In this document: positions 1 through 5,580 of the stretch, one piece after another
Layout of the letters: every line of letters starts with the position of its first letter
How positions within the stretch are numbered: the stretch's first letter is position 1
Origin: Thermoanaerobaculia bacterium
GTDB taxonomy: Bacteria; Acidobacteriota; Thermoanaerobaculia; Multivoradales; JAHEKO01
DNA: 10,107 nt
Direction: 5' to 3'
Assembly (NCBI GenBank): GCA_029287645.1
Contig: JARFQS010000443.1
Location: 1 to 10,107, forward strand
Made by a program: the position numbers and the translations under genes
The notes under the pieces: generated by a model
Databases searched by the model: none
The model's input: only the letters and a program-made list of their open reading frames with translations
What the model was told of the DNA's origin: nothing

Positions 1-619
1 CCACCGCTTGCCGCCATTTCTTCGATCGGATCTTGCGGGCGTCCGGCAGATTGCGCCTGCGAATGATGTTGACGATGGTTTCGTCCAGCATGCTGGCCGA
101 GGCGTCGACCAGGATCAGGATCCTCTGACCGCCCACCTTGAGGCCGGTGAGGTACTGGCGATCACCGTCGCCGATGTGAGACCGCAACCGGTCCCCAGGC
201 GGCTCCTCGGCCTCGGGGATGGCAGCCGATAGCCGTCGATTGCTCTCCTCCAGGGATTTCAGATCCGCCATCAGGCGATTGACGTGCTCCTCCTGTGCCA
301 GGGTGGTGTTCTCGTAGGTCGCCAGCTCGACCTGGAGATCCTCGATGTTCTCGATGATTTGTCGCGACAGGCCTCGTGCCTCCGCGTCCTCTTGCTCGAT
401 CTCTCGCAGCGAATTGCGGAGCTCCACCAAATCCCGATGGCCGTCGAGAACCTCCTCCTCCAGACGATCCACCTCGGCCTTCAGATCTCCCGTCACGCGA
501 TCCGCCCTTGTACCCACGGCCGCGTTGATAACCATGAAGAAGAGCACCACGGCCCCGAAGCCGCAGGTCATGGCGTCCAGGAAGGAGAGGCTGAAGACGT
601 TGGTGGTGCGCCGAGCCAT
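1..619 (-). CDS. TM/coiled-coil/VWA domain protein, ExbD/MotB-like N-terminus (3' end cut by window)
   Basis: Partial gene: 206 codons from ATG 619 run open past position 1. Residues 1-10 are cytoplasmic and basic. One membrane helix (about 13-33) begins with the motif SFLDAMTCGFGAVVLFFMV; Asp15 sits at its start, as the ion-carrying Asp does in ExbD/TolR/MotB stators. Residues about 38-135 are Glu/Leu/Arg-rich and look like a long coiled coil. A VWA domain then opens with a hydrophobic strand ending in the MIDAS motif DASAS (residues 172-176), and the rest of it lies outside the window. It starts 4 bases after the preceding stop, with GGAG (630-627) placed 7 bases before the ATG. The channel-forming partner is probably the ExbB-like product two genes upstream. 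VWA domains usually bind a protein ligand through a metal ion; the ligand here is unknown. Domain calls are firm and the motor role is inferred. Confidence 0.88.
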   Translation of the reverse strand, partial: MARRTTNVFSLSFLDAMTCGFGAVVLFFMVINAAVGTRADRVTGDLKAEVDRLEEEVLDGHRDLVELRNSLREIEQEDAEARGLSRQIIENIEDLQVELATYENTTLAQEEHVNRLMADLKSLEESNRRLSAAIPEAEEPPGDRLRSHIGDGDRQYLTGLKVGGQRILILVDASASMLDETIVNIIRRRNLPDARKIRSKKWRQAV

Positions 620-623
620 CGCC

Positions 624-2036
624 TCACTCCACCGCAATCAGGTGTAGCTCTATGCCTGGTGTTCCCAGCCGCAGTCGATCACCCGCCGCCAGCGGTGCCC
701 AGCCTTCGATGCGGCTGCCGTTGAGAAAGCTGCCATAGGTGCTGTGGTCTTCGACGATGACCTCGTCGCCCTGGCGCCTGATAGAGCAGTGGTGTCGCGA
801 TATGCCTGCCGTCTCACCGACCAGTTGAACACCTCTCGCATCCGTTGGAAGAGCGATCCCGAGGAGAAGAGGGTCCGCCTCGATCGGGTGTGCGACTCCT
901 TCGTAGAGGAGGTGTGACGGGGTCTTGCCCTGTCCTTTCGATACCGACCCACCCGACTTCGACACGGGCTTCGATTCACCGACGCCCTGGTGTGGAGACT
1001 GCCCGATCGGAAGCTCGGTTACGAATTCGACCTCGTGGCCCTCCGACTGGAGAAGAACGAGATGTTGCTTCAGCGCGCCCGTTACGGCGGCGTCCGGATC
1101 CAACACCACAGCCTCTGTGCCCACTGCCTCCTCGATCTCTGCCTGGAGCCCAGGCAGGGAGGAGAGGGCTCGAGTGAGCACCAGAGATGGGCGACTTCCC
1201 GCATCGGCCACCGCACGAACCAGCTTCGAGATCGCCTGATACGAATCTCGAGCAGCGTTCCGCATCTCCAACGTGGAGATCTCGATGCTATGTACCTTGC
1301 CACGATGCTCCAGAGTCAGAAGGGCGCGCCCATCCCTGCCGACCTCTTCGGTCCAACTCGGGAGCCGGTCGTACAGATCCTGCTCGGTCTCACCGTGGTG
1401 GAAGGGATCGAATCGGGTCTGCTGCACAAAACGGCTGGCGATCCACTTGGCCCAGAGGTCCGTCAGTCTCGACAGCCCGGCGGACTTCTCGCTCTCGACC
1501 CGCTGTCTCGCCAGGGTCTCCGTCTGCCTCATCTCGGTCAGCACCACACGGTGCAGCAACATGTCGAGGTGCAGGGTGCGCTCGGCATCCGCCGCCCCGA
1601 GGCTGGCCACAACGGCAGAGTCCATCATTCCCGCGATCGGCATTCCGCAGGCTCGGCCCACGCCCAGCAACAATTCGAGCTGCCGCTTCGAGTAGAAGCC
1701 CGGGACAACGAAAAGGACATCCCCGATATCCGTCCCCGACCGGGGGTCGAAATCTGATCGGAAGGAGCTCCACACCTCGGTGAGGTGGGCGTGGACCAGA
1801 TCGGCGTTCCTCAGCTCTCGTGGAAAAGGCCGGCCCAGCGGCTCGGTATCGAGGCGATCCCAGAATCGAGTCTCCACCCATCGCGGCTTGAGGCGCGCTC
1901 GGGTGAGCGCATCCGTTCCAACCAGGATTCGATGGCCATCGACGAGCGCGAACCCGGGACTTCGGCTCGACGGTGGCCGGCCGGCAGCCGCCGCGACCAC
2001 TCCACAATCGTTCAACTCGACGGCAACTGTGGTCAT
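624..2036 (-). CDS. Hsp70/actin-like protein with C-terminal FHA domain
   Basis: From ATG 2036 the protein has 470 residues. Residues about 1-325 resemble the actin/Hsp70 ATPase fold: N-terminal strand TTVAVELNDCGVVAA, a 'SPGFAL' turn, and a hinge-like segment PIAGMMDSAVVASLGA. The glycines of the phosphate-2 loop (DxGGGT in Hsp70/FtsA) are absent; the matching segment reads LHLDMLLHRVVLT, so nucleotide hydrolysis is doubtful. A Ser/Gly/Lys linker (about 340-375) leads to an FHA domain (about 380-468) with SRHH (413-416) and HSTYGSFLNG (431-440). The usual Gly-Arg of the first FHA motif reads Gly-Ile here. FHA domains bind phosphothreonine peptides, so a product of the operon's kinase is the natural ligand (inference). 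GTG 2045 would give three more residues and a GTGA overlap with the channel gene. I prefer the ATG because a GGTGA Shine-Dalgarno-like element lies 5 bases before it. Confidence 0.87.
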   Translation of the reverse strand: MTTVAVELNDCGVVAAAAGRPPSSRSPGFALVDGHRILVGTDALTRARLKPRWVETRFWDRLDTEPLGRPFPRELRNADLVHAHLTEVWSSFRSDFDPRSGTDIGDVLFVVPGFYSKRQLELLLGVGRACGMPIAGMMDSAVVASLGAADAERTLHLDMLLHRVVLTEMRQTETLARQRVESEKSAGLSRLTDLWAKWIASRFVQQTRFDPFHHGETEQDLYDRLPSWTEEVGRDGRALLTLEHRGKVHSIEISTLEMRNAARDSYQAISKLVRAVADAGSRPSLVLTRALSSLPGLQAEIEEAVGTEAVVLDPDAAVTGALKQHLVLLQSEGHEVEFVTELPIGQSPHQGVGESKPVSKSGGSVSKGQGKTPSHLLYEGVAHPIEADPLLLGIALPTDARGVQLVGETAGISRHHCSIRRQGDEVIVEDHSTYGSFLNGSRIEGWAPLAAGDRLRLGTPGIELHLIAVE

Positions 2037-2041
2037 CTCAC

Positions 2042-2863
2042 TCACCCGGGCAGAGTCGAGGCCACCGCCGGAACCTGCAGATGACGGATCAGGTGTCGAT
2101 CCAGATAGGTCTCCGTGTCGAGGACCAGACGTTCCTGGTGAAGCTGCAGCTGGTGTAGCAGGAACATGAGCACGATGCTGATCAGGAGCGCGATGAAGGT
2201 GGAATTGAAAGCTACCCCCAGGCTCTGGGTGACTCCGGCGATGTCACCCTCCACTGCCTTGTGGGCCTGCCCGAGGGCCTCACCGATACCCCGGACGGTG
2301 CCCAGGAAGCCGATGGACGGAATGGCCCATGCGATGTAGCGCACCATGGAGAGCTCCGACTCGAGCCTCTCCGACTCCGCGTCGCAGACGGCATGTGACG
2401 TGGTCGAGGCATTCTGGATGTCGCGGGTGGCGCTGAACCGGTCGAGAGCCGCCAGCAGTGCCCTGGGCAGGAGTGAGCGCTGATCCGCGGCCGGCAGCGA
2501 CTGGATCTGGCGAGCGTACTCGCGGGCGTCTTCAGGAAGTATCTTCGTACTCTCCGACACCGGTACCAGGTCCTCTTGCAGGAGCTTGCGCTGCTTGGCG
2601 GCCTGCGCTCCCTTGAGAGCCATGATGGCGAGCGCCCAGAGTGCCAGCACGAAGCAGGCCTCCTGCTCGAAATCCCGGATGATCACCCAGAGGGAGCGCT
2701 CTTGAACGTAGTCCGGGTCCGCCTGCATCTGAGCGGTCTGCTCTGCCAACAGAGTGTCCGCCCTGGGACGTACGACCGTCACGTAGAAGGCATGAACCAC
2801 GATCAACGCCACGATGAGCGACAGCGCCTGGTAGACGAACTCGATTGGGTAGTCTTTCTTCAT
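2042..2863 (-). CDS. MotA/TolQ/ExbB-type proton channel family protein
   Basis: A 273-residue inner-membrane protein with predicted helices at about 11-31, 69-85, 174-196 and 214-238. The C-terminal helix pair carries the family signature: AIPSIGFLGTVRGIGEAL (180-197), then GDIAGVTQSLGVAFNSTF (206-223), the same layout as the GLLGTVxGI and GxxxAL/xTxxGL helices of ExbB/TolQ/MotA. Residues about 86-173 form the cytoplasmic loop. Proteins of this family form ring-shaped ion channels around the helices of a single-TM partner (ExbD, TolR, MotB) and turn ion flow into motion. No classical partner is next to it; the single-TM VWA protein at 619-1 is the best candidate. An additional N-terminal helix followed by a roughly 35-residue, probably periplasmic, segment differs from the minimal three-helix ExbB plan. 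ATG 2863 lies 14 bases after the preceding stop, with GAGGG upstream. Family assignment is strong and ion specificity is unknown. Confidence 0.93.
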   Translation of the reverse strand: MKKDYPIEFVYQALSLIVALIVVHAFYVTVVRPRADTLLAEQTAQMQADPDYVQERSLWVIIRDFEQEACFVLALWALAIMALKGAQAAKQRKLLQEDLVPVSESTKILPEDAREYARQIQSLPAADQRSLLPRALLAALDRFSATRDIQNASTTSHAVCDAESERLESELSMVRYIAWAIPSIGFLGTVRGIGEALGQAHKAVEGDIAGVTQSLGVAFNSTFIALLISIVLMFLLHQLQLHQERLVLDTETYLDRHLIRHLQVPAVASTLPG

Positions 2864-2877
2864 GGCGGCTCGGGCCC

Positions 2878-3114
2878 TCAGATATCGACGGGAAAGGAAA
2901 TGGCACTGTCGGCGGGGAGTCGCTCTGTCGGCACGAAGGTCTCGACAGGCTCTGCCTCGTCTTCCTCGGTCTCCTCTGCCCGCGGACCTCCTCCAGAGGC
3001 TGCATCAGATGCCTCGGAACCCTGCTCTCTTTCGGCCGAACCCGGAGAGTCGAAGACGATCAGGGCTCCCGCTACCAGCAGCAGGACGAGAAGCGAGAAT
3101 CGGATCAGTTTCAT
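2878..3114 (-). CDS. Small acidic membrane-tethered or exported protein (78 aa)
   Basis: I do not recognise a named family. Residues 2-5 are basic and 6-21 form a hydrophobic helix, followed by a small-residue stretch (DSPGSA) that could be a signal-peptidase site. There is no lipobox cysteine, so it is either cleaved or kept as an N-terminal anchor. Residues 26-59 are acidic and low in complexity (Glu, Ser, Gly, Ala). The last 19 residues (VPTERLPADSAISFPVDI region, 61-78) regain ordinary composition and are probably the functional tail. It lies between the SUMF1 protein (27 bases upstream) and the channel gene (14 bases downstream) and has the strongest ribosome-binding site of the operon. 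This argues for a real gene despite its size, perhaps producing a stoichiometric accessory subunit of the channel (inference). Confidence 0.75.
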   Translation of the reverse strand: MKLIRFSLLVLLLVAGALIVFDSPGSAEREQGSEASDAASGGGPRAEETEEDEAEPVETFVPTERLPADSAISFPVDI

Positions 3115-3119
3115 GGCAA

Positions 3120-3126
3120 CCTCCCT
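3120..3126 (-). promoter_or_regulatory. Strong Shine-Dalgarno for the 78-aa protein
   Basis: AGGGAGG on the minus strand lies 5 bases before ATG 3114. It is a better match to the 16S rRNA tail than any other site in the operon and supports both the reality and the start of the small gene. Confidence 0.75.
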
Positions 3127-3141
3127 CGAAGTCGCAGCGTT

Positions 3142-5580
3142 CTATTCAGCATAGCGGGCGATCCTGAACCCCACATCCGGTCGCGGCTTGTTGCCATAGT
3201 CGCGATAGCTGAGACGCAGCTCCGTGACAGTGGAGTGCATCCAGCTCGAGCCACGAATGACATGATAGTCGCCGCTTTCCGGACCGAGCGGGTCCTGCAC
3301 CAGTGTTGCGGAGCCGCTCGGCACGGTGGCATAGAAGTCGTGGGTCCACTCGGCCACGTTGCCGCCCATGTTCTGCAAGCCCACCGCATTGGCCCCGAAG
3401 CTGTCCACCGGAGCCGTGGCGGGAAAGCCGTCCTGATAGCTGGGCAGAGTCGCCTCCAGATTCCCCTGTGCCGAGAGATCCGCGTAGTTTCCGGACCCGG
3501 GAGCGACCGGTAGCGCCCCTCCCCACGGGTACTTCAGGCTGACCCCTCCAGCAAAGCGCGCCGCCCAGGCCCACTCCGCTTCGGTAGGTAGACGATACCC
3601 GTTGCTCATGGGTTCGACGCCCCGCAACTCGCCGCTACGAAACACATAGGCCGGCTCGAGCGACTCCTTTTCGCTGAGCCAGTTGCAGTAGCGGGCTGCG
3701 TCCTCCCAGCTGACATTGACGACCGGGTGGTGGTCGTTCTCCAAGCTGGCCCGACCTGCCCGGCCCGAGCGATGCTTCAGCTGGAACTCACGGAAATCCC
3801 GGTTGGAGACTTCGCGAGTGGCCATGTAGAAGGCCCGGGTCAGCTCGATCTCACGGAAGGTCTCGTTGGCCCTCCGACCTGGCTCCCGCCGGGGTGCGCC
3901 AGCCCGAAAGCGACCGGGCTCGATGAGTCGGAGCTCCTGGCCCTGGGGTCCCTGAATCACGGGCGGTATGGCGACAGCCCTGGCTTCCTGCTCGGTCAGC
4001 AGGGTGATCTCCAGCGCCTGCGAAACACCCGGCTTGGGTGTCACGGTCTCTGAGTGGGTGATGAAGCCCTGCTTTCGGACCTCGATCTCTTGCGGCACGG
4101 CCTGCAACCGCAGGGTCTGATTGGCAGAGCCGAGGAGCTCGCCGTTGACGAAGAGCTCCGCCCCCGCTGGCCGAGCGATGATCTGGAGCTCCCCGAGCCG
4201 TTCGGCCAGATCGACGGCCTCGGATCGAGTCTCACCCGAGGCGACGGACAGCTCCAGGGAATGAGCCTCGAAACCCAGTTTCGAGAGGCTCACCTCGTAT
4301 CGACGATCCGGAGCCAAGGAGATCTCGAGCGGCGTCTGTCCGCGGTACTCGCCATCGACACTCACGGTGGCTCCGGGTGGCTCGCTGCTCAAGGTCAGGA
4401 GTCCATCGTCGGGCAGAAGCCGCACTGTCGGTAGCTCGAGAGTCTCCTCGGCCGTCACCTGGATCTGGCGACGGTGCGGCTTGTAGCCTGCCAGAGCGAT
4501 CTCGATCGCTCGATTCCCTTCGAGAATGTCCGTGGTCAGCGGAGTTCGACCGACCTCCTTACCATCGATCCTCACGGTAGCCGCCGCCGGTTGACTGCTG
4601 AGGGTGACCGTGGCCCAGATGGGTTGCAGCTCCACCTCGAGGGTCTGCGTGGAACCTCCGCCTTCGATCGCCAATTCGGTGGTGAAGTCTCGGTAGCCCT
4701 CGGCCCCGATCAGGAAGCTGTGCTCACCCGGTGACAACTCGACGGGGCCCGTCCGCCATGCGTCCCGCTTTTCGCCATCTACCCAGAGAGTCGCGGCCGT
4801 GTCTACACCAAGCTCTATATTCAACAAGCCGGGCAACCTCTCGAGTTGGAAATCGAAGACCTGGGACCTGGCCTTCGTCACTTCGATCGAGCCGGTCAGC
4901 TGCCGATACCCCAAACTCTCGGCCATTACCGTATAGGTCCCTGGACGAAGCAGATACCTGCCGCCCACCTTCAGTCGGAACACTCCGCCCCGTACCTCCA
5001 TGAGCTCTGGCGTGGGTTCGACCTGTATCTCGACCGAGCGGGCCGAGAGGAGATACCAGCCAGCCATGGCCAGTAGGCCCAGCACCAGCCAAAAGGCCAG
5101 GGTCGAGGGCCGGGGTGCCCATCGGCGTCGGCGACCTGTCTCGAGCTGAACCGGCGTGAACTCCACCGGGAGGATTCGCTGCCGACCCGAACCTTCGTCC
5201 TCAACGGCTCGAGAACCCGCGGCTCTTACGACGGTGGGTGGCTCGGTGCCGTCGTCGGGCTCCTGGAATCGAACCTGAAGCTGAGCGCCGGACGCACCCG
5301 ATGAGAACTCCAACTCTGCCTCGGCCACACGTAGGACATCTCCATCGTGCAGCCACTGCGACGTGGTCACCGGGCCGCCGTTGCAGATGACGAGCTCCCC
5401 ACCGGGAACGGGCTGTAGGAAAAACTCGTTTTCGGCGATGCCAAGATGAGCGATCGGGTCGACCTGGGGCGAACCCGGGATCTCGATGTCGGAATCCGGT
5501 CCACCCAGAGTCAAGGGAAAGTCCCCCTCCTCGAAGTGCCGCGTTGCCGCTCCCGTTCGAAGCTCGAGTGCGGGCCTCAA
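3142..5580 (-). CDS. FHA-like / TM / five PEGA repeats / SUMF1 (formylglycine-enzyme-like) membrane protein
   Basis: 812 residues from TTG 5580. Order: a cytoplasmic FHA-like beta domain (about 1-105) lacking the SRxH phosphothreonine motif; a charged linker; a membrane helix (about 160-178) after RRRR; five PEGA-type beta repeats (about 181-247, 252-318, 322-388, 393-458, 463-528), with typical PPGATVSVDGEYRGQTPL and AGYKPH/LGFEAH motifs; and a SUMF1/FGE-type domain (about 540-812) with YRLPTEAEWAWAAR, GGNVAEWTHDFY and VIRGSSW. True formylglycine enzymes use a cysteine pair in the last 60 residues. None is present there (the domain's only Cys is in RYCNWL), so a binding or structural role is likelier than catalysis. 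Family relatives include TagR, which acts upstream of the kinase PpkA in type VI secretion. Its gene overlaps the kinase gene by four bases (TTGA), suggesting a partnership. A GTG at 5595 is possible but has no Shine-Dalgarno. Confidence 0.9.
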   Translation of the reverse strand: MRPALELRTGAATRHFEEGDFPLTLGGPDSDIEIPGSPQVDPIAHLGIAENEFFLQPVPGGELVICNGGPVTTSQWLHDGDVLRVAEAELEFSSGASGAQLQVRFQEPDDGTEPPTVVRAAGSRAVEDEGSGRQRILPVEFTPVQLETGRRRRWAPRPSTLAFWLVLGLLAMAGWYLLSARSVEIQVEPTPELMEVRGGVFRLKVGGRYLLRPGTYTVMAESLGYRQLTGSIEVTKARSQVFDFQLERLPGLLNIELGVDTAATLWVDGEKRDAWRTGPVELSPGEHSFLIGAEGYRDFTTELAIEGGGSTQTLEVELQPIWATVTLSSQPAAATVRIDGKEVGRTPLTTDILEGNRAIEIALAGYKPHRRQIQVTAEETLELPTVRLLPDDGLLTLSSEPPGATVSVDGEYRGQTPLEISLAPDRRYEVSLSKLGFEAHSLELSVASGETRSEAVDLAERLGELQIIARPAGAELFVNGELLGSANQTLRLQAVPQEIEVRKQGFITHSETVTPKPGVSQALEITLLTEQEARAVAIPPVIQGPQGQELRLIEPGRFRAGAPRREPGRRANETFREIELTRAFYMATREVSNRDFREFQLKHRSGRAGRASLENDHHPVVNVSWEDAARYCNWLSEKESLEPAYVFRSGELRGVEPMSNGYRLPTEAEWAWAARFAGGVSLKYPWGGALPVAPGSGNYADLSAQGNLEATLPSYQDGFPATAPVDSFGANAVGLQNMGGNVAEWTHDFYATVPSGSATLVQDPLGPESGDYHVIRGSSWMHSTVTELRLSYRDYGNKPRPDVGFRIARYAE

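Noticed and set aside
990..1757. 255-codon plus-strand open frame
   Set aside because: It is antisense to the Hsp70-like/FHA gene, whose frame carries clear FHA motifs; no independent support.
1..2863. Zorya-type anti-phage defence (MotAB-like ZorA/ZorB)
   Set aside because: The single-TM partner carries VWA rather than a peptidoglycan-binding domain, and no ZorC, helicase ZorD or nuclease ZorE is present.
3142..5580. Active formylglycine-generating enzyme
   Set aside because: The active-site cysteine pair is missing and no sulfatase gene is nearby.
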